The notes under the pieces were generated by a model, which had not been told where the DNA came from, ran no database searches, and saw only the letters and a list, made by a program, of their open reading frames with translations. DNA of 39,437 nucleotides from Verrucomicrobiota bacterium (GTDB lineage Bacteria > Verrucomicrobiota > Verrucomicrobiia > Verrucomicrobiales > Akkermansiaceae). Of this stretch, positions 16,631-27,121 are shown piece after piece. Positions within the stretch are counted from its first letter, which is position 1. Each line of letters begins with the position of its first letter. The stretch covers positions 1 to 39,437 of the forward strand of contig VHCM01000008.1 of assembly GCA_016871685.1 (NCBI GenBank), written 5' to 3'. The position numbers were made by a program, and so were the translations under genes.

Positions 16631-17422
16631 ATGCAAACAGCAGAACGATCCACCGCGATTCGCGAAGTGATCGAGGCCCCGGTGGTCAGAAGCCGCATTC
16701 TGGAATACCTCGGTTGCGAGCGGCTCGAAGACGCGACGTGTGACTTCATCGGCAGGTTGGATCCGGTGAATCCGTCACGCTTCGAGCGGCATCCGGCCGC
16801 GCGGCTGCAGGCCTTGCTTGATGAAGGGTGCGAGCTCGCGCGCTCGTTCGGCGACCGGGACTCGATGCTCGTCCATCTCGACATCGAGTACGTGAACTTA
16901 GACGATCCGGCTGCGGCTTATGCGAATCCGCAACGCGCCTTCGCCTTGCAGGAACCTCTGGTGGCCGCGATCGAGTCTCGTTTGCTGATGCTGGGCATCG
17001 GCTACCTGCATCTGGTGACCGGCCAAGGGCATCACTTCATCTGGCGCATCGGCAAGCGGATGCCGGTGGCGGAGAGCATCGCGTCGCTCGGTATTTGCAA
17101 CACGGCGGAGCTGGAGCATCCTCCGGATCCGCTGTTTGCCCATCTCGGGTTGTTGATGGAGCACCTGTCCCACTTGATCAAGATGGACGCGGCGCGACTC
17201 TGTTCCGTGCCGGTCGAAATCACCGCCCGACATGTCGGCCCGGGTGGTTCCGGGGCGCGTGAAATGCTTTCCATCGATCTCTCGGAATACGGTGACCCAC
17301 TGGAAAGCCGGATGATCCGCATTCCCTACACGATTTACCGCAAACCGTGGGATCTCGGGGTTGATCGACCGGAGGTCGCTGGGATCGCGGGTCCGCAGTT
17401 TTTTCACGCTGCCGCTGCATGA
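16631..17422 (+). CDS. PriS-like archaeo-eukaryotic primase (AEP) catalytic protein
   Basis: The 263 residues carry the three AEP motifs in order. Motif I is VHLDIEYVN, with metal-binding Asp84 and Glu86. Motif II is TGQGHHFIW, the sGxGxH nucleotide-binding motif, residues 130-137. Motif III is SIDLSEYGDPLESRMIRIPY, with Asp216, followed by YTIYRKPW. The stretch from Asp216 to Lys238 resembles the archaeal PriS segment that ends with RLPGSLHGKTG. Such proteins make RNA or DNA primers or fill gaps. The ATG at 16631 is preferred over 16523 because the upstream residues lack coding character. The frame ends HAAAA-stop just after a T6 run, and the next frame (17424-18029) carries a PriL-CTD-like domain. 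No helicase, ligase or nuclease domain is fused. The family call comes from motifs alone, without a search. Confidence 0.72.
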   Translation: MQTAERSTAIREVIEAPVVRSRILEYLGCERLEDATCDFIGRLDPVNPSRFERHPAARLQALLDEGCELARSFGDRDSMLVHLDIEYVNLDDPAAAYANPQRAFALQEPLVAAIESRLLMLGIGYLHLVTGQGHHFIWRIGKRMPVAESIASLGICNTAELEHPPDPLFAHLGLLMEHLSHLIKMDAARLCSVPVEITARHVGPGGSGAREMLSIDLSEYGDPLESRMIRIPYTIYRKPWDLGVDRPEVAGIAGPQFFHAAAA

Positions 17423-17426
17423 AATG
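17399..17426 (+). other. T6 run and stop/restart junction between the two primase parts
   Basis: Six Ts lie at 17399-17404. With five, the frame of the first part would run into the second (PQFF then TLPLHEMGIRELI). With six, the first part stops at TGA 17420-17422 and an ATG in the second frame follows at 17424. The site can be read as termination-reinitiation coupling, as transcriptional slippage or +1 frameshifting on the T run, or as an indel. Confidence 0.6.
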
Positions 17427-18029
17427 GGAATCCGCGAACTGATCGAGCGACGTCACCGCCCGGATGTGGTGCTGGATCTTGCGAAACGCGCAGGAGTGAC
17501 CATTCCGGTGCAGGATGCGGGCATGGAGAAGCTGCTGGATTCCTACCGCAAGTCGGGACTCGCTACGTTTCACCGCTGGTTCTACTCGCGTGGTCACGGC
17601 TGGCACCCTGCGTGCGGCAGTGAGGTCGATGATGCCGCGGTGTGCGCGCTGCCGCCGTGTGCACGGCATGTGCTGGGACATCCCAACGACCTTCTGCTCA
17701 ATCCGTCCGGCATGCAGTTGGTGACGCGCTGCCTGCTCGCGGCCGGCTGGCACCCGCGCAGCATCGCGGGACTCATCACGTCGAGATTCCAGGATCCAGC
17801 ACATGACTGGCGCGGTCAGTGGGACCACTACGATCCTGCGGTGCGCGCCGATTTCTACGTGCGGTTGTTCGCGGGTGAGATCGACCAACGCCTCGAGCTG
17901 GGCGTTGATTTCAACTGTGTCTCCCAACAAGAAAAAGGATTTTGCTGGCATCCACACCGGTGCTCGCTGGCTTCGATCCACCGACGACTCTACGTGAGCG
18001 AGTCCGAATCCGAACCGATCCCGTCATGA
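17424..18029 (+). CDS. PriL-CTD-like iron-sulfur (Cys4) primase domain protein
   Basis: The 201 residues start at an ATG one base after the stop of the PriS-like gene. Cys79 sits in LPPCARHVL, as in the PPC motif that opens the archaeal/eukaryotic PriL C-terminal domain. It is followed by a helical LVTRCLLAAGWHPRSIAGLI segment like the PriL FALAHFLLEIG helix, then Cys165, Cys174 and Cys180 in NCVSQQEKGFCWHPHRC. The gap of 86 residues between the first and second Cys, then 9 and 6, is close to the spacing in PriL, where the four Cys hold a [4Fe-4S] cluster. I infer the same cluster here. The frame is open upstream of the ATG, so this may instead be the C-terminal half of one primase (see the T6 junction). 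Its stop overlaps the next start (ATGA). Confidence 0.62.
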   Translation: MGIRELIERRHRPDVVLDLAKRAGVTIPVQDAGMEKLLDSYRKSGLATFHRWFYSRGHGWHPACGSEVDDAAVCALPPCARHVLGHPNDLLLNPSGMQLVTRCLLAAGWHPRSIAGLITSRFQDPAHDWRGQWDHYDPAVRADFYVRLFAGEIDQRLELGVDFNCVSQQEKGFCWHPHRCSLASIHRRLYVSESESEPIPS

Positions 18030-18886
18030 GCGACTGGCCCTGTGGTATCTCAACGGGATGTTTCATCCGGACGGGCATCCTCGAAGCGCTTCCCTTGGTG
18101 CGCGACGGCGGATTCACCTTGGTCGAAATCTGCTCGTTTCCCGAGCATCTGGATTATCACGACCCGGGTCACGTCCGCGAGGCCGCCGGATTGATGGTCT
18201 ACCTCGGGATCGAGGCGAATTCATTCCATGCGCCGTTCGCCGACCGGATCGACATTTCGTCGCTCGATGCCGCGCAGCGTGGTGAGTCGGTGCGCGAGGT
18301 CTTCCGTGCCGCCGATGCCGCGCGCATCCTCGGCGCGCGCTATCTCGTGCTGCATCCGGGGCCGGAGAAGGCCGGCAAAGTGCCGTCGGAGGAGTGGCAG
18401 CTGCGCATGCGCAGCGCGGCGACCTTGCTCAACGAAGTCGCGCGACACTGCCGGGACCTCGGCATCACCCTGCTGCTCGAAAACATGCTGCCACACCTGA
18501 TGTTCGGCCACACCAGCGACATGCTCTACCTGCTCGGCGCGATCCGCGAGACCAACGTCGGTACCTGCCTCGACACCGGTCATGCGTTTCTCTCCGGCGA
18601 CCTCCGCACGGTGGTTCACAAGCTGTCCGGCCATCTCCGCATGCTGCATGTGAATGACAACTTGGGGGACCGGGACGACCACCTGCCGCCAGGCGACGGC
18701 GCGATCGACTGGACCTCGCTCATGCGCCAGCTCAGGCAGTGGCGGTTTCACGGTTCGCTGATCCTCGAACTCGCCGATGCCGGAGAAGCGCATCAATCGA
18801 TCATGGAGCGGGCGCGGTCGGCGAGAGGCTATCTGGCCGAGATCCAATCGCGGATCGAGTTCCAAGACCACCAAATCGGCCAATGA
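18026..18886 (+). CDS. AP_endonuc_2 (TIM-barrel) protein with an endonuclease IV-like zinc site
   Basis: The 286 residues form an AP_endonuc_2/xylose isomerase-like TIM barrel. Every position matching a zinc ligand of endonuclease IV is filled: His68 (SFHAPF), His110 (LVLHPG), Glu152 (LLLENM), Asp183 and His186 (CLDTGHAF), His208 (MLHVND), Asp217 and His219 (DDHLPPGDG) and Glu248 (ILELAD). The same fold serves sugar-phosphate isomerases and epimerases, whose DNLGDRDDHLPPGDGAIDW-like segment looks very similar, so a sugar isomerase remains the main alternative. The start at 18026 overlaps the stop of the upstream primase gene (ATGA), so the two are translationally coupled. The RecQ-like gene follows 176 bases later. 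I am sure of the fold and not of the substrate. Confidence 0.8.
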   Translation: MSDWPCGISTGCFIRTGILEALPLVRDGGFTLVEICSFPEHLDYHDPGHVREAAGLMVYLGIEANSFHAPFADRIDISSLDAAQRGESVREVFRAADAARILGARYLVLHPGPEKAGKVPSEEWQLRMRSAATLLNEVARHCRDLGITLLLENMLPHLMFGHTSDMLYLLGAIRETNVGTCLDTGHAFLSGDLRTVVHKLSGHLRMLHVNDNLGDRDDHLPPGDGAIDWTSLMRQLRQWRFHGSLILELADAGEAHQSIMERARSARGYLAEIQSRIEFQDHQIGQ

Positions 18887-19062
18887 CCAGACTGTGACGG
18901 ATTGACCCCGCGGTCGTTCAATGGCATGCAGGTCGTGGATGATGAATGAATGGATCGGATTGCGCTTGTTACGACACGCCGCCGACGGAGTTTGGGGATG
19001 GTTGACGGGCATGCCGCGTGCCGGATGGATTGGGTCCGGGCCACCTGAACACAGCTGATCCG

Positions 19063-21006
19063 ATGTCCGGCATCATGGAGATCAACGATTCCGACGATCA
19101 GGCACGCCTGATGCTGCGTGAGCGATTCGGCTTGAGCGGATTTCGTGACGGTCAAGAGCGTGTCATCAGGACCGTGATGCAGGAAAGGCCTGCGCTGGTG
19201 GTGTTTCCCACTGGCGGAGGAAAATCGCTCTGCTTCCAACTGCCCGCCGAGTTGCTGGGCGGGCTGGTGCTGGTCGTGTCCCCGTTGATCGCCTTGATGA
19301 AGGACCAGGTCGATGCGCTGCGCGCGAGGGGGATTGCCGCGGCAAGACTCGATTCGACGTTGGATGAGGACGGGATCCGCCGCGTGCTGGACCAAGCGGA
19401 ATCCGGCGCGCTGCGTCTGCTTTACGTTGCTCCGGAGCGGCTGACCCGTCCCGACTTCCGGAATTGGCCGGGTCTTCGGAAGATCGTGATGATTGCCATC
19501 GACGAAGCGCACTGCATTTCCGAGTGGGGTCATCATTTTCGTCCGGATTACCTGAAGCTGGCGGGTTTCTGCCGTCGGCTCAAATTGCGGCGCGTGCTGG
19601 CGCTCACCGCCACGGCGTCTCCTGCGGTGGCGCGCGACATCCGTCGGCAATTCCGGATCGCGGCGCGTGACGAAGTGCGGCTGCCTTACCTCCGCCCGAA
19701 CCTCGACTTGCGGATCACCCCCTGCGCCTCGGCCCAACGCATGTCCCTGTTGGTGGGTAAACTCGAGTCGATTGACGGAGCGGTGGTCGTTTACGTGACC
19801 CGTCAGGAGACGGCCGAGGAGGTGGCCACCGAGCTCTGCCGCGCGGGCATTGCCGCGCGTGCCTATCATGCCGGGTTGACCGCGGATGTCCGTGGTGACG
19901 CGCAGCAGGCGTTCATGACAGGGGATGCGCGGGTGATGGTCGCCACGATCGCGTTCGGAATGGGAGTGGACAAACCCGACATCCGCGGTGTGATCCATTA
20001 CAACTTGCCAAAGAGCCTCGAAGGCTACGCGCAGGAAACCGGACGTGCGGGACGCGACGGTAGTCCCGCCGTGTGCGATTTGCTGGCCTGCGGCGATGAC
20101 CTCACGGTGCTCGGCAACTTCATCGGCGCGGACCATCCACCGCTTCATGCGCTGCGCTCGCTGGTCGGTCGGGTCATGCGATTGGGCAGGGAGTTCGACG
20201 TCTCGATCCGCGAGCTATCGCTGTCGATCGATCTTCGCATCAGCGCGATCGGGACCATCCTCGCCCATTTGGAGTCGCGCGGGATTATCGAGCCGCTTGG
20301 CACACACCATCAGCGCTACCGGATCCGCCCGCTGCGGTCCCACGAGCGCATGCTGCACGGCCATCCTGCGGTGCAGCGCCGTTTGTTGCGACGGATCCTT
20401 TCGCATGGCCGGGCCGCCTGGGGCTCGATCGAATTCGAGCCCACCGATCTCGCCCGGCAGCTTGGCGTCAGGCGCGAGCGGATCATCGCCGCCCTGTCAT
20501 CGCTCGAGGCAGCGGGCGATGCGGTGATGGAAGTGTCCGGAGTGCGTCATGCGTTCCGTGTCAAACGAGAGCCCGAATCCATCGCCGCGCTGGCCGACGA
20601 AATCGCCGATTTGTTCGTGCGGCGTAGAGAAGCCGACCTCGGGCGATTGCGCGACGTGGCCGCGTTCTGCGCGTCGCGCACCTGCCTGGCGGCGCGGCTT
20701 GCCCGTCATTTCGGCACGCGTGGCGCTGCGGCCTGCGGTCAATGCGACCGCTGCCGCGGTCTGCCCCCGGTGCGTTTGCAACGCCCGAGCGCGCGGGAAG
20801 TCGGCGAGGTCGAGTGGCTGAAGATCCGCGAGATCGCTGCGAGGCGTCATCCGGCGTTGGCCGCGCCGGAGCAGTTGACGAAGTTCCTCTGCGGGATGCG
20901 CAGCCCGGCCACGGTGCATGCCAGACTCACGCGCGACGCGGGTTTCGGCATGCTCGCCGATGTGTTGTTCGACGACGTGTTGCCGATCGCCACAGCGGTC
21001 ACCTGA
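19063..21006 (+). CDS. recQ: RecQ-type ATP-dependent DNA helicase
   Basis: A superfamily 2 3'-5' helicase used in recombination and fork repair. Motifs: FRDGQERVI (motif 0), FPTGGGKSLCFQLPA (Walker A), SPLIALMKDQV, IDEAHCISEWGHHFRPDY (DEAH box), LALTATASP, AYHAGL, VATIAFGMGVDKPDIRGVIH and GRAGRDG. E. coli RecQ has its zinc module right after the core, then a winged helix and HRDC. Here a winged-helix-like segment comes first (about residues 400-530), and the zinc-like Cys pattern (CASRTC...CGQCDRC) is near residues 540-570. A helical tail of about 80 residues with LTKFLCG and LARHFG-like turns follows; HRDC is not obvious. The chosen start is ATG 19063; GTG 19018 and ATG 19075 are alternatives, and none has a clear ribosome-binding site. 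It converges on ftsH 42 bases away. Confidence 0.88.
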   Translation: MSGIMEINDSDDQARLMLRERFGLSGFRDGQERVIRTVMQERPALVVFPTGGGKSLCFQLPAELLGGLVLVVSPLIALMKDQVDALRARGIAAARLDSTLDEDGIRRVLDQAESGALRLLYVAPERLTRPDFRNWPGLRKIVMIAIDEAHCISEWGHHFRPDYLKLAGFCRRLKLRRVLALTATASPAVARDIRRQFRIAARDEVRLPYLRPNLDLRITPCASAQRMSLLVGKLESIDGAVVVYVTRQETAEEVATELCRAGIAARAYHAGLTADVRGDAQQAFMTGDARVMVATIAFGMGVDKPDIRGVIHYNLPKSLEGYAQETGRAGRDGSPAVCDLLACGDDLTVLGNFIGADHPPLHALRSLVGRVMRLGREFDVSIRELSLSIDLRISAIGTILAHLESRGIIEPLGTHHQRYRIRPLRSHERMLHGHPAVQRRLLRRILSHGRAAWGSIEFEPTDLARQLGVRRERIIAALSSLEAAGDAVMEVSGVRHAFRVKREPESIAALADEIADLFVRRREADLGRLRDVAAFCASRTCLAARLARHFGTRGAAACGQCDRCRGLPPVRLQRPSAREVGEVEWLKIREIAARRHPALAAPEQLTKFLCGMRSPATVHARLTRDAGFGMLADVLFDDVLPIATAVT

Positions 21007-21048
21007 CGCTTCGGGCCGCGGATCATCCGCAGGTGCTGGAAAGAAGCA

Positions 21049-23409
<2,361 letters not shown>

Positions 23410-23535
23410 GAGGGGGGTGAACTTGCCGCGCCAGAGCGATGAGCGGCCGCAGAAGGATAATCCGGGGCGGGGGAATGCAAACCCCTTTTTTCCCGCGACC
23501 TTGCCGACCGCCCGCGGCCCTGCCTAGATCGGGGC

Positions 23536-26500
23536 GTGGACGCTTCGTCATTTCCGCCGGTGCCCCGCCCGCCGTGGTGGCGTGCGATCGGCAACACACG
23601 GGCGCTCAAGTGGTTGCGGACCGTTCCGGGGATCGGCCGACTGCGCTCGTTGCGGCCAGGGGCGGCGGCGCAGACCGGCGTTCTGGTCGATGCCTTCGCA
23701 TCCTTCGCGACGTTGGATGGCGAGTTGAGTGCCGCCGAGGGCGACCTGATTCTCGACATGCTTCGCAGCGCGTTTCCCGAGGTGGACCACCGTTGGTTGG
23801 CGCGTCGGCTTCAGCGCGCTGCGGGAAATCCGCAGCCGTTGCAGTTGATCGCGCAGGAGTTGCGTCACGTGTACGATGATGCGGGCAAGCTGGCGCTTGG
23901 CCTGCAATTGTTCACACTGGTCGATGCGGCCGGCAGGTCGGACCGCAATCGGTCGAGCTTCGAGGTGTTCATGCGCCGCTTGGGCAAGCCCGAACTGGGT
24001 GCGGCGATTTTGCGGGAGATGCGTGGTGAAGCGGACGGCGCGGATGCGGAGGAACTTCCCTTCGAGCGAGTTGTGTTCGGTCGCGATGGGGCGGATGTCG
24101 TGCTGCCCCCGGCAGCGGTCGGCCATGAATTCCGCGTCTATCGTGCGGCCGACCTGATTCTGGTGCGCAACACGGGGAACGCGCCGCTCTGGGTGCGCGG
24201 CAGGTCGCTGGCACCCGGTGGTTTCCTGCGGGTGCGCGAGCGACAGCCGTTGGTGGTGCCGGGCTGGTCACTAGTGTTCGAGGACTTGCTGTTTTTTCTC
24301 GACGTGATGCGCACGGGCAACACCCCCGCGATCTACCTTGAGAAAGGCGCGCACGGACTGCGTGCGGAGCGCACGCGCACGAGGCACAGTGTGGTCAGGG
24401 TGGCCTTTGGTTTGGACGCCCGGGTCGAAGCCCTGGGCGACAGCCGACTCTATGCCGGTGCGCATGGACCGCTGAAGCGCGGTGAAATCGTGGTCTGCCA
24501 CCATCACGAACGCCTTGGCGACGGTGCCGGGTTCTCCACCTCGATCAACGAGCTGCGTCGCAGGAACGCGGGTTCGGGACGAAGGTTCCGGCTCGCAGGG
24601 GATCGGCAGGAGTATCTCGTCTCGAACGATGCCTCGGAACTGGAAAGCGGTGATCTGCTCCTCGGACCGAAACTCGCGCCGAAAACGGTGCTGTTCATCC
24701 GCTACGATGCAGGTCAGGCCGAAGGCGAACTGCAGATCCGCGAAAGCAACGGACCGATTCTGGTCGACGGATCACCCGTGCGCCTGAGCGCGCCGCTGCG
24801 CGACGGGTCGTTGATCCGCTTGTCCGGCAGCCAAGCGGTGCGTTGCCTGTTCAGCAAGGGATTTCTCGATGAGGAACGCACCTTGATCGAGTCGCTGGAA
24901 GTCGAAGACTTGATTCACGACTTCGGTCCGGGCACGCGCGCGCTGGATCACATCAACTTCGCTGTCCGGCGTGGCGAAATGCTCTGCATCATCGGCCCGA
25001 GCGGCAGCGGCAAGAGCACGTTGCTGTCGGTGCTGTCCGGCCAGCGCGAACCGACGCGGGGGCGCGTCAATATCAATGGCTTCTCGCTCTACGAGAGGCG
25101 CGAGCGGCTCGTGCCCTTCATCGCGCACATGCCGCAGGAGGAGGCGCTCAACCCGCAGCTCACCGTGCGCGAGCATCTGCGGCACGCAGTGACGATCCGG
25201 CGTCCCGCGTTGTCACTTGCCGAGCACGAGCGTCGTGTCGACAGCATGCTCGCCGAGCTGGGCCTGCAGCCGATCGCGCGCAGGCGCGTGGGCGCGCCGG
25301 GCGAGAAAACGATCTCGGGCGGCGAGCGCAGCCGCTTGAACCTCGGTCTCGACCTCGGCAGTCGAGCCGAGGTGTTTCTTTTCGACGAACCGATTTCCGG
25401 TCTGTCTTCGAAGGACTCCGAGCACGTGGCCGAGACCCTGCGGCTGCTGTCGCGGGACAAGATCGTCATCGCCACCTTGCACCGACCCGGGCCTCCGGTG
25501 CTGCGGATGTTCGACAAAGTGCTGCTGCTCGACGGTGGCGGACGGCTGGCGTACTTCGGCACTCCGGCCGGCATGGTCGGCTATTTCCGCGAGGCCTGTG
25601 AAGAGCTCGGCATCCAGCATCCCGCGCTCGCCGAGAACGGTCCGCTCGGAGCCGACTTCGTGTTCGACGTGTTGGAGACGCCGCTTCACGGTGTCGATGG
25701 ATCGGATGGGCCCACCGGATGGCGGCGCTTTCCACCGTCCTTCTGGCAGGAGCGATTCGAAAGCGCGGACTTGATGTTGTCGATGCGCGGCAGCGAGTCG
25801 CCGTCGGCCGGGACGGGCGAAGTGCCGGCAAACCACGGGCTGTTGCCGTTGCCGCCGCGCCCGGCGCGAAGGCTTCGCGCGATGCTTGCGGTCTTCGGCA
25901 CTCACTTCATGAGGTCGCTGCTGTCGAAAGCGCGCAACCGCGGCACGTTGTATAGCACATGCCTTGAAGCACCGTTGCTCGCCGCGCTGATCGCGATCAC
26001 GCTGCGCTCGTCGCCGGAGGGTCGTTACGAATTCGCGACCGCGCTGCACATCCCCGCCTACCTGTTTCTCAGTGCGACGGTGGCGATGTTCCTCGGGCTC
26101 ACCAACTCCGCCACCGAGGTCCTGCGCGACCGACCGGTGTTGCGGCGCGAGCGCAACTGCGGACACGGCGCGTTGTCGTACATCGTGGCGAAATTCCTCG
26201 CGCTCGGCGTCGTGGGATCAGCGCAATGCCTCGCGTACCTGATCGTTGGCAACCAATTCCTCGAGATCGAGGGGATGCTCACCTATCATTGGTTGTGGAT
26301 GACGCTTGCCGCGTGGTCCGGCACGGCGCTGGCACTGCTGGTTTCGGTGCTGGTCTCCACCGAGCGGGCGGCGCTCACTTCGGTACCGCTGTTGTTGGTG
26401 CCGCAGATGCTTTTTGCCGGCGCGTTGGTTTCCTACAAGGAGATGAACCATGGGTTGTTTCAAAACACGCGTGAGGTTCGCGAGCGGGGCGGGGTGCCGG

Positions 26501-27108
26501 TACCGGCCACCCTGATGCCGCTGCGCTACGTGTATGAGGCGATGATCGTCTCGCAGGCCGTGCGCAACCCGTTCGAGGTCGAGCGGATCCGGCTGCAGCG
26601 GACGATCGATCGCGGACGCGAGACCGTCGGGGAAATGGGCGGCAACGAGGCGGAGCGCTTTGATCTGGCCAAGGAGGGACTCCGGCGTCTTGCCGCGGCA
26701 GGCGCGTCGGACAAGGACGAGGCGGTTGAACTCGTCCGGCGCATCCGGCGCATGGCGGGCAGCGCGAGCCGCATCGAGGTGGAGACGATGAAAGTCTGGC
26801 CGGAGGATCGTGAGGACGCCCGGCCGGCCTCGGAGTTTTTTGTCAACGAACGGATCGATCTGCTCGTTCGCGAGGCGGAAACCTTCCGCAACGATTATCG
26901 TCAAAAAACCAGGCGCATGGTGTTTCATGCTTTGAAAAAACCGCTACCTTGGGCGGGCCTTCCGGGAGATCACCGCGGATGGGCGGGCGATCGCAACGGC
27001 GAGGTCGAGACCCAGCGCTATTGCGGCTCGATGCTGGTGGCGTTCATTCTCGCCTGCATCGGCCTGGCGGCTTGGATGCTTTCCCGCCAGCGCAGGCGCA
27101 CCCGCTGA
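23536..27108 (+). CDS. ABCG-type ABC transporter fused to TerB-like and FHA-like domains
   Basis: A 1190-residue membrane protein. Residues about 45-160 look like a TerB-type all-helical domain (DGELSAAEGDLILDML). Two FHA-like beta regions follow (about 175-270 and 330-430). The nucleotide-binding domain lies at about 456-676, with GPSGSGKS (487-494), SGGERSR (signature, near 594), VFLFDEP (Walker B) and ATLHRPG (H-loop). An ABC2-type membrane domain spans about 805-965, a helical, charged segment follows (960-1150), and a last transmembrane helix lies near 1166-1184. The order NBD before TMD is the ABCG layout. FHA-ABC fusions are known from other bacteria without a defined cargo; no substrate can be named. 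The start is GTG 23536. It is divergent from ftsH and ends 13 bases before the convergent SDR gene. Confidence 0.85.
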   Translation: MDASSFPPVPRPPWWRAIGNTRALKWLRTVPGIGRLRSLRPGAAAQTGVLVDAFASFATLDGELSAAEGDLILDMLRSAFPEVDHRWLARRLQRAAGNPQPLQLIAQELRHVYDDAGKLALGLQLFTLVDAAGRSDRNRSSFEVFMRRLGKPELGAAILREMRGEADGADAEELPFERVVFGRDGADVVLPPAAVGHEFRVYRAADLILVRNTGNAPLWVRGRSLAPGGFLRVRERQPLVVPGWSLVFEDLLFFLDVMRTGNTPAIYLEKGAHGLRAERTRTRHSVVRVAFGLDARVEALGDSRLYAGAHGPLKRGEIVVCHHHERLGDGAGFSTSINELRRRNAGSGRRFRLAGDRQEYLVSNDASELESGDLLLGPKLAPKTVLFIRYDAGQAEGELQIRESNGPILVDGSPVRLSAPLRDGSLIRLSGSQAVRCLFSKGFLDEERTLIESLEVEDLIHDFGPGTRALDHINFAVRRGEMLCIIGPSGSGKSTLLSVLSGQREPTRGRVNINGFSLYERRERLVPFIAHMPQEEALNPQLTVREHLRHAVTIRRPALSLAEHERRVDSMLAELGLQPIARRRVGAPGEKTISGGERSRLNLGLDLGSRAEVFLFDEPISGLSSKDSEHVAETLRLLSRDKIVIATLHRPGPPVLRMFDKVLLLDGGGRLAYFGTPAGMVGYFREACEELGIQHPALAENGPLGADFVFDVLETPLHGVDGSDGPTGWRRFPPSFWQERFESADLMLSMRGSESPSAGTGEVPANHGLLPLPPRPARRLRAMLAVFGTHFMRSLLSKARNRGTLYSTCLEAPLLAALIAITLRSSPEGRYEFATALHIPAYLFLSATVAMFLGLTNSATEVLRDRPVLRRERNCGHGALSYIVAKFLALGVVGSAQCLAYLIVGNQFLEIEGMLTYHWLWMTLAAWSGTALALLVSVLVSTERAALTSVPLLLVPQMLFAGALVSYKEMNHGLFQNTREVRERGGVPVPATLMPLRYVYEAMIVSQAVRNPFEVERIRLQRTIDRGRETVGEMGGNEAERFDLAKEGLRRLAAAGASDKDEAVELVRRIRRMAGSASRIEVETMKVWPEDREDARPASEFFVNERIDLLVREAETFRNDYRQKTRRMVFHALKKPLPWAGLPGDHRGWAGDRNGEVETQRYCGSMLVAFILACIGLAAWMLSRQRRRTR

Positions 27109-27121
27109 GCAGTGGCAATCG

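Noticed and set aside
21007-21048. Small palindrome gcgga-tca-tccgc between recQ and ftsH as a terminator
   Set aside because: Only a 5-bp stem with a 3-base loop and no T run on either strand.
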